The translations under genes were made by a program, and so were the position numbers. Shown piece after piece: positions 43,065 to 51,438 of a stretch of DNA of 64,000 nt. The stretch lies in contig JAFXUZ010000050.1 of NCBI GenBank assembly GCA_017524725.1, positions 1 through 64,000 of the forward strand, given 5' to 3'. The notes under the pieces were generated by a model. The model worked only from the letters and a program-made list of their open reading frames with translations. It did no database searches and was not told the DNA's origin. Numbering within the stretch: position 1 is the first letter of the stretch; every line of letters begins with the position of its first letter. This stretch comes from Clostridia bacterium (GTDB taxonomy: Bacteria > Bacillota > Clostridia > Christensenellales > Aristaeellaceae).

Positions 43065-43280
43065 ATGAAAAAGACCATCGGTATCGCTGTTATGAATTTC
43101 TTCGGGATCAGCGCCCTCATCGCCATGCTCGACATGTTTGTCGCCCGCTTCAACATCCCCCTTTTCGTGAGGACCTTCACCCGTCCCTCCCACCTGGCTT
43201 TCGTCGCCGTGTTCGGCCTGATCATCGCCGCGGCCGCCTTTATCCGGCCCGACCATCACCACACCGCCGCCTCGGCCTGA
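43065..43280 (+). CDS. 71-residue two-span membrane protein, copy 1
   Basis: A small protein MKKTIGIAVMNFFGISALIA..., with one hydrophobic segment at about 6-24, a basic-aromatic middle (ARFNIPLFVRTFTRPSHLAF) and a second at about 46-62, then a His/Ala tail (DHHHTAASA). Two further copies stand at 45080 and 45388. All three keep GIAVMNFFGI, FVARFN, RTFTRPSHLAFVAVFGLI and the same leader signals. Both ends probably lie on the same side of the membrane. I know of no named family. Confidence 0.75.
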   Translation: MKKTIGIAVMNFFGISALIAMLDMFVARFNIPLFVRTFTRPSHLAFVAVFGLIIAAAAFIRPDHHHTAASA

Positions 43281-43379
43281 TAATAAACGCAGACCCCAAA
43301 CCCGTAAATAACGGCTGTTTTTCTCCCGGCGCCGGATCTCCCGGCCCGGATAGTTACAGCAGAGCAGACTTTCTCCTCC

Positions 43380-43407
43380 GGCCCCCCTCCTCCCATGGGG
43401 GCCTTTT
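43380..43407 (+). terminator. Terminator after membrane protein copy 1
   Basis: GGCCCCC (43380-43386) pairs with GGGGGCC (43397-43403), followed by TTTT. A weaker CCGT/ACGG hairpin with TTTTT lies earlier at about 43309-43330. Confidence 0.65.
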
Positions 43408-43566
43408 GTATTCCAACGGATGCCCCCGTTCACTGCCCGGGGATGATTGAATCCGCAGGGCGGGTGTGTTATACTGGTCCAAGAAAATAGTTCCATGGGG
43501 CGCTTTCACATAAAAAACAGGACACCGCGTCAGCAGGCGGTCCGGGCCGCCAACGGAGGAACATGC

Positions 43567-44226
43567 ATGGGAATTCCCGCAAAAGATCAGTATCTTTCCG
43601 ATTTGTGCGACCGCCTTGCCAGACGCTGGCCCGACAACTCCGCGGTCAATATCATATGCCACGGCCACAGCGTACCGGCCGGCTATGCCTGCACGCCCTG
43701 GGTGGACACCCTGCACGCGTACCCGCACCTGGTACGCAAAACGCTTTGCCAGCGCTTCCCCTACGCAGTGATCAACGTGATCGTCACCGCCGTGGGCGGC
43801 GAAGCGTCCCCCCGGGGGGCGGAACGCTTTTCCCGCGACGTCCTGTGCCATCAGCCCGACCTGGTGATCCTGGATTACGGCCTGAACGACCGGGGAGCCG
43901 GGCTGGGTGAAGCGGAGCGGGCATGGCGGAGCATGATCGAAACGGCCCTGGATCATGGGGCGTTCCTGATGCTGATGACGCCCAGCTGGGACCGGACATG
44001 GTTCTCGCAGGACTCCGACTGGCGCGCGCTGGAGGCCCACGCAGCCCAGGAACGCGCTTTGGCCGGGGAATACGGCACTGCCCTGGGGGACAGTTTTGCC
44101 GCGTTCCGGCGCTATATCGACCGCGGCGGCGACCTGGCGGACCTGCTCAGTCATTGGAACCATCCCTCTCCCCTGGGGCACGAGCTCATCGCCCGTGAGA
44201 TCACCAGCTGGTTCACAGCCAGGTAA
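43567..44226 (+). CDS. SGNH/GDSL-type hydrolase
   Basis: A 219-residue cytoplasmic SGNH-fold esterase. Block I reads IICHGHSVPAG, where the nucleophile Ser sits in GHS instead of GDS. Block II Gly is in AVGGEASPRG, block III is DYGLNDRG (GxND), and block V is HWNHPSPLGHEL with the catalytic His. Relatives deacetylate sugars or cleave small esters. The ATG at 43567 has GGAGG seven bases upstream; the longer frame to 43447 is rejected. It ends 26 bp before the Cas4-like gene, so the two are likely cotranscribed. Confidence 0.83.
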   Translation: MGIPAKDQYLSDLCDRLARRWPDNSAVNIICHGHSVPAGYACTPWVDTLHAYPHLVRKTLCQRFPYAVINVIVTAVGGEASPRGAERFSRDVLCHQPDLVILDYGLNDRGAGLGEAERAWRSMIETALDHGAFLMLMTPSWDRTWFSQDSDWRALEAHAAQERALAGEYGTALGDSFAAFRRYIDRGGDLADLLSHWNHPSPLGHELIAREITSWFTAR

Positions 44227-44252
44227 CGGACAGCATCTTTGGAGGAAACATC

Positions 44253-44936
44253 ATGGCCATCACCAAGACCGATTTCATGCGCGGCATGCAGTGCCGCAAA
44301 ATGCTTTGGCTGGACAAGCATAAACCCGGCCTGAGGGTCATCCCGCCGGAGGTGCAGGCACGTTTGGACGCGGGGAACGATTTCGGCGACCGCGCCATGG
44401 GTATGTTCGGCCCGTACGAGGAGATGACGGTATACCTGAAGGGAAAACAGATCCCGGACAAGAAGGCCATGATCCTGAAAACACAGGAACACCTGGCCAA
44501 AGGTACGCCGGTGATCTGCGAAGCGGCATTCAGCAACTACAACAATTACTGCGCCGCGGATATCCTGCGCAAAACAGAGGCCGGGTACGATCTTTATGAG
44601 GTCAAGAACGCCCCCGAAGTGTACGAACAGTTCGTCCGGGACGCCGGATTCCAGTATTACATCATCTCACGCTGCGGGGTGAAGATCGGCCACGTGTTCA
44701 TCGTGATCCACGGACCGGACGAAGCCGATCCCTTTGTGCCCCTGGATGTCACACAGCAGGCGAAAGGATATTACCGCTGGATCAACGACAACATCTGGGA
44801 CCTGAACCGGATGCAGAAGGAACCGGAAGAGGTCACGGTCAAACCCGGCGAGCAATGCCTGAATCCCTACGAATGCTGGTATTACGCTTACTGCCACTCC
44901 TGTATGCATGACGAAGAAGGAAACCCGGCCCGATAA
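44253..44936 (+). CDS. Stand-alone Cas4-like PD-(D/E)xK nuclease domain (DUF2779 N-terminal type)
   Basis: A 227-residue protein. The N-terminal KTDFMRGMQCRKMLWLDKHKP, a middle PVICEAAFSNYNNYCAADILRKTEAGYDLYEVKNAP with the Asp...Glu-x-Lys nuclease core, and a C-terminal Cys group (QCLNPYECWYYAYCHSCMH) recall Cas4/RecB-type nucleases with an iron-sulphur site. This arrangement forms the first half of DUF2779 proteins, which normally continue with an exonuclease-like domain; here a stop follows at 227 residues. No CRISPR genes are nearby. GGAGG precedes the ATG. DNA end processing is inferred. Confidence 0.75.
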   Translation: MAITKTDFMRGMQCRKMLWLDKHKPGLRVIPPEVQARLDAGNDFGDRAMGMFGPYEEMTVYLKGKQIPDKKAMILKTQEHLAKGTPVICEAAFSNYNNYCAADILRKTEAGYDLYEVKNAPEVYEQFVRDAGFQYYIISRCGVKIGHVFIVIHGPDEADPFVPLDVTQQAKGYYRWINDNIWDLNRMQKEPEEVTVKPGEQCLNPYECWYYAYCHSCMHDEEGNPAR

Positions 44937-45079
44937 ATGATCGGCAAAATTTTTTTGAACTTTTTTTATCCATATCTGCTGCCGCGCCCCGCTTTCCTCC
45001 GTATCAAATAATGTCCGGCGTGTGAAACCCGGAACACCAGACAAAAAGTTGACCGCCAACGGCGGAGGAGGAAATCAAA

Positions 45080-45295
45080 ATGAAAAAGAACATCGGTATC
45101 GCTGTTATGAACTTCTTTGGCATCACTGCCATTATCGCCCTGCTCGACCTGTTTGTCGCCCGTTTCAACACCGCCGTTTTCGCCCGGACCTTTACCCGTC
45201 CCTCCCACCTGGCCTTCGTCGCCGTGTTCGGACTGATCCTGGCCGCCGCCGCTTTCTTCCGGCCTGCCCGGAAAACCACCGCGGCTGCCGCCTGA
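45080..45295 (+). CDS. 71-residue two-span membrane protein, copy 2
   Basis: The same family as the gene at 43065, with MKKNIGIAVMNFFGITAIIA, FVARFNTAVFARTFTRPSHL and a basic tail (RPARKTTAAAA) instead of the His tail. The leader is conserved with copy 1: a TATCAAATA stretch, a TCCGG/CCGGA pair, and a CCGCC-AAC-GGCGG hairpin directly before AGGAGG. It is nearly identical in sequence to copy 3, 308 bp downstream. Confidence 0.75.
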   Translation: MKKNIGIAVMNFFGITAIIALLDLFVARFNTAVFARTFTRPSHLAFVAVFGLILAAAAFFRPARKTTAAAA

Positions 45296-45387
45296 CAGCG
45301 CGGGCTCCTTATAAAAAAGACAGGACATCACAGAGCCCGTAAAACCGGATAAAAAAAGAACCGCCATCTGCGGAGGAGGAAATCAAA

Positions 45388-45603
45388 ATGAAAAAGAACA
45401 TCGGTATCGCTGTTATGAACTTCTTCGGCATCACTGCCATTATCGCCCTGCTCGACCTGTTTGTCGCCCGTTTCAACACCGCCGTTTTCACCCGGACCTT
45501 TACCCGTCCCTCCCACCTGGCCTTCGTCGCCGTGTTCGGACTGATCCTGGCCGCCGCCGCTTTCTTCCGGCCTGCCCGGAAAACCGCCGCGGCTGCCGCC
45601 TGA
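45388..45603 (+). CDS. 71-residue two-span membrane protein, copy 3
   Basis: Almost identical to copy 2: only FTRT for FART and KTAAAAA for KTTAAAA were seen at protein level. The downstream ACAGCGCGGGCTC is also repeated, so this is a recent tandem duplication of about 308 bp. Its leader differs more than its coding region (CCGC-CATCT-GCGG before AGGAGG). A terminator follows at 45661-45684. Confidence 0.75.
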   Translation: MKKNIGIAVMNFFGITAIIALLDLFVARFNTAVFTRTFTRPSHLAFVAVFGLILAAAAFFRPARKTAAAAA

Positions 45604-45660
45604 CAGCGCGGGCTCATTATCAAATGATATTTGAACGAACTTATTATAAAGGGCATATCG

Positions 45661-45684
45661 CTCCGCTATCCGCGGAGTTTTTTT
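45661..45684 (+). terminator. Terminator after membrane protein copy 3
   Basis: CTCCGC, loop TATCC, GCGGAG, then seven T. Confidence 0.8.
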
Positions 45685-46026
45685 CTCTTTAATTTTGTGT
45701 TTTCGGCATATCTCGGGGCCTGTCGTATCCGCACGCTTCATGCCCTAAATGCGGAAGGCCTACGGGGTCTTCCTTGCCGCGAGTTTTAAAACGGGAGAAA
45801 AATGGTATTCCGCTATTCTAGTGCAACATTCCGGCGTATGCGACAGGTGCGGGGACATTGCCTTCCCCGCGCGGGGGCCCGAAGCGCCCGGAAGAAAAGT
45901 GCAGTGCACTGTTTTCAGCATAGGACGGGCGGCAGCCCGTGTTGTCTTCCTAAGCCGAGGGCCTGGAGCGCCATGAAAAGAGGGCGATGCTCTGTTTGCA
46001 GCAAGAGGCGGGCGGCAGCCCGTATT

Positions 46027-46213
46027 GCCTTCCCCGGGTTGGGGAAGGTGGCCGCGAAGCGGCCGGATGAGGTCGTCGCCCCCCCCGGCACAGCGCCTCT
46101 ACCTGAAGAGAATACCCTGTCGTCGCTACTATCTTGCAGCTGGATGCCGGACGGACGACCTCATCCGTCTACTCACTAACGTTCGCATCCACCTTCCCCA
46201 ACCCGGGGAAGGC
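46027..46213. mobile_element. 187-bp palindromic MITE-like element with 25-bp perfect terminal inverted repeats
   Basis: Bases 46027-46051 and 46189-46213 are exact reverse complements; each is itself a CCTTCCCC/GGGGAAGG hairpin. A second perfect 13-bp inverted pair GGATGAGGTCGTC (46065-46077) and GACGACCTCATCC (46154-46166) lies inside. The left half also has GGCCGC-GAA-GCGGCC. No coding capacity and no clear target duplication were seen. Similar CCTTCCCC/GACGGATGAGG repeats are, as I recall, common in gut Clostridia. Confidence 0.7.
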
Positions 46214-46734
46214 TTACGAGGTCTTCCTTGCTACAATCCTATAAATGCTGCAGTGTATATGACCAGTCCGGTGAACTGCTTTCAGCGAAGGGCGGGCGGC
46301 AGCCCGTGTTGCCTTCCCCGGGGTGGGGAAGGTGGCCGCGAAGCGGCCGGATGAGGTCGTCGCCCCGTCCCGCGTACGCAACATGTCCACCTACAAGCCT
46401 TCCACGCGCACCGGGACCCGGAGCACTTGGAAAAGAGAGCGATACTTTGTTTGCAGCGAAAGGGCGGGCAGCAAGCCCGTGTTGCCTTCACCGCGGCGGG
46501 GATCTGGAGCGCTAGGAAAAGAGGGCGATGCTCTCTTTACAGCAGAAGGCGGGCGGCAGCCCGTGTTGCCTTCACCGCGGCGGGGATCTGGAGCGCCAGG
46601 AAAAGAGGGCGATGCTCTCTTTACAGCAGAAGGCGGGCGGCAGCCCGTGTTGCCTTCACCGTGCGGGAGCCTGGAGCGCCATGAAAAGAGGGCGATGCTC
46701 TGTTTGCAGCAAGAGGCGGGCGGCAGCCCGTGTT

Positions 46735-46962
46735 GCCTTCCCCTCAGGGGAAGGTGGCGGCAAAGCCGCCGGATGAGGTTCTCCCTCCCCGGCACACCGA
46801 CTTCTATTGCAGAGGGTACTCTAGCATCGCTTTCTATCCAGCTTGCAGATGCGGGTCAGGCAGACGACCTCATCCGTCTGCTCACTGCATTCGCAGCCAC
46901 GTCATGGGACACCCCGTCGGCTAACGCCGACACCCCATGACAAGCCCCATCCCGGGGAAGGC
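46735..46962. mobile_element. Second palindromic element, variant with an inserted cruciform
   Basis: It has the same GCCTTCCCC end, GGATGAGG and GACGACCTCATCC, and GGGGAAGGC end as the 187-bp element. Its right arm is replaced by a cruciform: GTCATGGG (46901-46908) with CCCATGAC, and GTCGGC-TAAC-GCCGAC inside. The same cruciform recurs at about 47652-47692. Confidence 0.65.
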
Positions 46963-47979
46963 TTACGAGGTCTTCCTTGTCGGTTGAACAGGTTTGGAGC
47001 GTGTTGGCTCATCGATCATGACCAGCCCCCGTACAGCGAAAGGCGGGCGGCAGCCCGTGTTGCCTTCCCCCGGTTGGGGGCCCGGAGCGCCCGGAAAACA
47101 GTCCGGTGGACTGTTTTCAGCGAAGGGCGGGCGGCAGCCCCGGACGGTGGCCGCAAAGCGGCCGGATGAGGTCGTCGCCCCCCTCGGCATACCGCCCTTA
47201 CCTGCAGAGGATACCCTGTCGTCGCTTTCTATCCTGCCTGCTGCTACATACCAGACAGACGACCTCATCCGTCTCCTCGCTAACGCTCGGATCCACCTTC
47301 CCCATCCCGGGGAAGGCTTACGGGGTCTTCCTTGTCAGTTGAACAGGTTTGGAGCGTGTTGGCTCATGGATCTTGGCCAGCCCCTGTACAGCAGAAGGCG
47401 GGCGGCAAGCCCGTGTTGCCTTCACCCGGTTGGGGGCCCGGAGCGCCGGGAAAACAGTCCGGTAGACTGTTTTCAGCGAAGGGCGGGCGGCAGCCCCGGA
47501 CGGTGGCCGCGAAGCCGCCGGATGAGGTTCCCGCTCCCTTCGTACACCGTCTTCTCCTACAGAGGAAATTCTGTCGTCGCTTTCTGTCCGGCTTGCGGAT
47601 GTGTACCTGGCAGGCGACCTCATCCGTCTCCTCGCTAGCGCTCGGAGCCACGTCATGGGACACCCCGTCGGCTAACGCCGACACCCCATGACAAGCCCCA
47701 TCCCGGGGAAGGCTTACGAGGTCTTCCTTGCTGTGGGTTTTTAAGAGGCGGATGCTTTGCTGTTCCACCATTCCGTCGCAGCATACCAGCGAATACAGCA
47801 GGTGCGGCGTATTGCCTTTCCCTCAGGGGGGCCGCAGCGCCCGTGCGCGTGGAAGGCCTACGGGATCTTCCTTCAGCTCTCCGGCTCCGCATCACGGGGA
47901 ATTACAAAAAATACTTTCTGCATTTGCTTTGAAAGGATCAGGCGTCTTCGAATCCCGGCAGTGCTAAATCGCCGCACGG

Positions 47980-49140
47980 TCACCTGATCCTGATCCCGTG
48001 GGCGGCGCATTCGGGCAACGCTTCGAAGGGGATAAGGACCGCCGGCGTCGACGGATCTGCACCCTCAATGCCGCGGCAAAAGACGAACAGCGCACCGTCC
48101 CTCCGCATCAGGACGGACGGAAAGTAATCGTCATAATAATCCGCTTCCCTTACGTCCAGCGAACCCTGGTTCAGTTCCCCGTCCAGCTGCATGTGGAACA
48201 CGGTATAAATGCCCCTGGCGTTGGATACGGCGCTGCCGTAAACGGTCATGAGACCCGTCTCCGGGGATACCTTCATATGGACGCCCAGCACCAGGCCGTC
48301 CGAGGACAGCGTCCGGGCGGCCGTATCCCTGCCCGCTGCGTCAAGACGGACGATCTTCACCGGGTCCGCGGCACCGCTTCCTGGCCGCTCCAGCCTCCAG
48401 AAAAAGCCGTCCCCCGGGAATACGAAGGCGGGATCGAACTGGAAGGTGCGGCTCCATTTTTCCTCCAGTCCTTCCATGCAGACCACCAGGTATCGGGAAT
48501 GCTTCGCGCTGCGCATTTCCGTCCGGAAAACGACGGCGCACTGCCCGTCAACGTTGCCGACGGCGGCGGCGATCTCACCATGGCACGTTTCCCCCATGAT
48601 CACGGTCGGGGGGATCCGGTCCGCCATCGATATTTCACGAAGCAACTTTCCCCGGCAATCAAAGCAGCTGAGCACGCCGGCGTTCCCGTCATAGGCAAAG
48701 AACCCGCCGTCCGCCCGTTTGATATCCTTCTCTCGCCAGATGCCGGGGAGCGTCTCCGCCGCTTCCAGGCCTTCATCGGTCCATTCATAAAGCACGGCGT
48801 ACCCGCCGCCGGCCTCCTCCCCCTGTCCGGGAAGGAGCACGCCGCAGGTGCCGTCCTCCCGGGGAAGGAACAGGGACCCGCTGAAACCCTCATCAGCGGG
48901 ATAGGCGTGTTCCCGGAACAGCTCTCCGCCCCGGTACCACAGCAGGTGCCAGTCGAGGCTGATATCCCCGTCCCTGTCGCCCCATGCATGGTACACTGCG
49001 TCGTCATCCCCGAAAAACTCCGGCGCAAACGGCGCAAAATACTTATCGTGGATCCTGTAACGGTAATATTCCTCCGCACCGGCGAATGCCGGGCAGATAA
49101 TAACACAAAAAATCAGCAGCGCGGCAATGATCCTTTTCAT
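47980..49140 (-). CDS. Secreted beta-propeller-like protein of unknown function
   Basis: A 386-residue secreted protein with signal peptide KRIIAALLIFCVIICPAFAGA. The rest is beta-rich with repeated strand pairs (WHLLWYRGGELFREH, YAVLYEWTDEGLEA, GGFFAYDGNAGVLSCFDCRG, YLVVCMEGLEEKWSRTF), suggesting a beta-propeller. It starts at 49140 with GGAGG six bases upstream, 13 bp behind the SH3-domain gene. It is the last gene of the BlaI-BlaR1-sigma unit. I do not recognise a named family. Confidence 0.78.
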   Translation of the reverse strand: MKRIIAALLIFCVIICPAFAGAEEYYRYRIHDKYFAPFAPEFFGDDDAVYHAWGDRDGDISLDWHLLWYRGGELFREHAYPADEGFSGSLFLPREDGTCGVLLPGQGEEAGGGYAVLYEWTDEGLEAAETLPGIWREKDIKRADGGFFAYDGNAGVLSCFDCRGKLLREISMADRIPPTVIMGETCHGEIAAAVGNVDGQCAVVFRTEMRSAKHSRYLVVCMEGLEEKWSRTFQFDPAFVFPGDGFFWRLERPGSGAADPVKIVRLDAAGRDTAARTLSSDGLVLGVHMKVSPETGLMTVYGSAVSNARGIYTVFHMQLDGELNQGSLDVREADYYDDYFPSVLMRRDGALFVFCRGIEGADPSTPAVLIPFEALPECAAHGIRIR

Positions 49141-49153
49141 GTCATGCCTCCAA

Positions 49154-50842
49154 TTATTCATCCATCCATTCCAGCTGGCATACGGAGGAAGCCATGGACA
49201 CGTCGCTCTTCCTGACGTAGCCGAAACTTCCTTCCGGGTCCATCAGCCAGGTCATTTCTCCCCGGGGCACGTCCACGTACAGCCAATCCCCGTCCTCAAA
49301 GACCACGTGCATCAAAGTGCCTGCCGGGAAAGTCCCCAACGCGGGATCAAGCCAGCCCGTTCCCCGCATCAGTGCAGTCTCCCGCTTTGCTTTTGCCACC
49401 GGCTGGGGCATGACCAGGCTCGGGATCCGTCCGTCATAGCTTGTATAATTGGCGGCGACGTATCCCTCCAAAAGCCCAATGCGGGTACGGATCCATTCGT
49501 TCGGATCCCCCGGGAGCACCTCCAGCACGGGGATCACCACCCCGGGCTCCAGTACGCCATGGCTGTGGGAGCGGCTGCTGGTCCCGGTGCGGAAATTGAC
49601 GCCGTCCGCCAGTACACAGTTCCCGGGCAGCCCCGGATAACCGTATTGAAGGACTTCATCCAATGTGGTCGGGAAATCCCCGATGGGCACCGCGCCCAAC
49701 TGATGGGGAAACCTGGCGCATTCCGGTTCCTTCGGGGTCTTTTCCCATTCCCAGGTGGGCATTTCACCCGGGGACACCGGGATCCAGACCACATCCCCGG
49801 TATCCGCGTCCAGCCGTTCATATGCCTTGATCGTACAATACGCGCCTTTCACGTTCGCCGTCGGAGCAAGGTAAAAGACCTCCGTTCCGTGACCAGACGG
49901 ATACTCGACGGCGAGCGAACCATGGATCCCGTCATACGTTACCCGGATATCGCCGGTCTGGATCAGCGCGTTTTCACCCAAGGGGAATATCCGCCATTCG
50001 TCGTTTATCACCGCCAGCTGCAAAAGCGTCCGCCGGCCGTCCTGTTCGAAAGCCGCAAGGCCATAGCCGCTGTATTTCGCCGGCGTATCCTTCCCCGACC
50101 GGGTCCAGTCAAAGAAAACGGCCGCTCCGCCAAGGCACTTCTGTCCCTCCAGGCGCGGATCGGCGAAAACCGCTTCCAGCGCTTCCGGGACCGCGTCTTC
50201 AAACAGCGTGACCGTCCGGACGGAGCCGGTCTCCTCCGGGGTGGAAACCTGCCGGATGCCCGGATGATGAAAGGGCTCCGCCTCCCATTCCAGGCCGCAT
50301 TCATTAAGGACGCTCCGGAACAGTCCGGAGAGCGCCTCCGGCCACCCGAATTCCGGCCCCCAGCAGCTTTCGAAAAAGCCGTGAACCGCGCTCCCGGCGT
50401 TTTCGGCAAACAGCATTTCCGTGCTGATACGGATGTTTTCCCCGCTCAAAAGGGCCAGCAGTTCCCCATGCTTATCCCGGTCCCAGGACGCAAACCAACC
50501 CTTTTCCCGGATGACGCGCATCAGTTCCCGGACGGTGTTTTCCCCCCGGTAGCGTACGTATCCGGTATCAAAGGGCGTGGTGCCGGATACCTGCCCGGTT
50601 TTACGGTCGATGAAAACGGTATATACCCAGTCGGGATGGTCCGGATGCCAGAAGGCGACCCCTCCTCCTTCCTGCCTTTCAAAAATGAAGGCTTCCGCTT
50701 CTTCCGCGGTATAGCCCAGCACCTCGGTCAGGTTCGAAACGGCGTAAGGCATCAGGTCGATCTCCCCCGCTATCGCGGCGGTCTGCAGGAAAAATACAAG
50801 CACCGACAGGCACGCAAACAAGGCTTTCACACTGTGTTTCAT
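49154..50842 (-). CDS. Secreted protein with C-terminal SH3-like domains
   Basis: A 562-residue secreted protein. The signal peptide is KALFACLSVLVFFLQTAAIAG. The N-terminal ~330 residues include PepSY-like text (LTEVLGYTAEEAEAFIFERQ, WVYTVFIDRKTGQVSGTTP). The last ~200 residues hold two bacterial SH3-like modules (NCVLADGVNFRTG; ALMRGTGWLDPALGTFPAGT), which often bind cell wall peptides. The start at 50842 has GGAGGG upstream; the longer frame would overlap the sigma gene. It follows the ECF sigma gene by 74 bp and precedes the propeller-like gene by 13 bp. A role in envelope sensing or remodelling is inferred. Confidence 0.8.
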   Translation of the reverse strand: MKHSVKALFACLSVLVFFLQTAAIAGEIDLMPYAVSNLTEVLGYTAEEAEAFIFERQEGGGVAFWHPDHPDWVYTVFIDRKTGQVSGTTPFDTGYVRYRGENTVRELMRVIREKGWFASWDRDKHGELLALLSGENIRISTEMLFAENAGSAVHGFFESCWGPEFGWPEALSGLFRSVLNECGLEWEAEPFHHPGIRQVSTPEETGSVRTVTLFEDAVPEALEAVFADPRLEGQKCLGGAAVFFDWTRSGKDTPAKYSGYGLAAFEQDGRRTLLQLAVINDEWRIFPLGENALIQTGDIRVTYDGIHGSLAVEYPSGHGTEVFYLAPTANVKGAYCTIKAYERLDADTGDVVWIPVSPGEMPTWEWEKTPKEPECARFPHQLGAVPIGDFPTTLDEVLQYGYPGLPGNCVLADGVNFRTGTSSRSHSHGVLEPGVVIPVLEVLPGDPNEWIRTRIGLLEGYVAANYTSYDGRIPSLVMPQPVAKAKRETALMRGTGWLDPALGTFPAGTLMHVVFEDGDWLYVDVPRGEMTWLMDPEGSFGYVRKSDVSMASSVCQLEWMDE

Positions 50843-50916
50843 ATTCCCTCCATATATGGGCCAACCGTCAAAGGGCCCTACTGACGATCGCGGTGTGACG
50901 GGCACAGAGTCCGTAT

Positions 50917-51423
50917 TCATCCTTCCAGCATGGACAGCGCCTTATTAAGCCTCCTGCACGCCGCGGAGCGGGAGATCCCCAGCGTTTTGGCGGCTTCCCT
51001 GAGGGTCATCCTCTGCCAGTAGACCATCAGGACGGCGCTGCGGTATTTTTCCGGCAGATCCAGGACGTCCATCATCAGTTCCCTGTCCTCCCGGGAGGCG
51101 CATCCCGGCCATGCCGCATCCTCCGCGGCGGCCGCCCTCTCCCTCTTCCTTTTCCTGAGGAGGTCCAGGCAGGTGTTGCGGGCCACGCGCATGATCCAGG
51201 TTTTGACGCTGCTATGGTTCCTGCCCTCGAAGGAATCCAGGCGCAGCCACACCTTCAGGAAGGTCTCCTGCGCCGCGTCCTCGGCGTCGGGCCTGTTTTT
51301 CATGTACATGAAGCACAGCCTGAGGACGTCGGTGCCGTATTCGTCATAGAGGCAGGACAGCGCCTCGGAAGGAGCGGTATGGCCGCAGGCGCTGTTCCGG
51401 CTTTCTTTCCATGTCAATTGCAT
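50917..51423 (-). CDS. ECF-type RNA polymerase sigma factor
   Basis: A 168-residue sigma-70 factor with only regions 2 and 4. Region 2 has LYDEYGTDVLRLCFMYMKN, DAEDAAQETFLKVWLRLDSF and WIMRVARNTCLDLLRKRKR; region 4 has LPEKYRSAVLMVYWQRMTLR and AAKTLGISRSAACRRLNKAL. No obvious membrane anti-sigma gene of the usual zinc type follows; the neighbour upstream is an M56 peptidase and downstream are secreted proteins. It starts 15 bp after the M56 gene. Expression under BlaI control is implied by position. Confidence 0.92.
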   Translation of the reverse strand: MQLTWKESRNSACGHTAPSEALSCLYDEYGTDVLRLCFMYMKNRPDAEDAAQETFLKVWLRLDSFEGRNHSSVKTWIMRVARNTCLDLLRKRKRERAAAAEDAAWPGCASREDRELMMDVLDLPEKYRSAVLMVYWQRMTLREAAKTLGISRSAACRRLNKALSMLEG

Positions 51424-51438
51424 CGAGCTTCACTCCCG

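Larger units (their letters stand above)
45754..47880. repeat. Mosaic repeat island without genes
   Basis: About 2.1 kb is built from a few modules. Module R (core GGCGGGCGGCAGCCCG, a CGGGC/GCCCG hairpin followed by TGTTGCCTTC) occurs about 11 times between 45923 and 47500. Four of these are tandem at ~84-bp spacing near 46463, 46548, 46632 and 46715. Palindromic elements occur at 46027-46213 and 46735-46962, partial ones at 46311-46372, ~47137-47317 and ~47493-47713. A linker GGAAGGCYTACGRGGTCTTC bounds units at 45754, ~46209, ~46958, ~47313, ~47709 and 47860. Frames through the island are Arg/Ala-rich and repetitive, with no ribosome-binding sites or known domains. Confidence 0.85.

Noticed and set aside
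44253..44936. Part of a CRISPR-Cas locus
   Set aside because: No repeat array and no other cas gene was found within 64 kb; only the Cas4-like fold is shared.
46463..46780. Possible CRISPR array
   Set aside because: The ~84-bp units are near-identical along their whole length, without unique spacers, and no cas genes are near.
45802..47638. Several Arg/Ala- or Cys-rich frames in the repeat island
   Set aside because: They are repeated translations of hairpin modules whose 84-bp spacing happens to be divisible by three; no start signals or domains.
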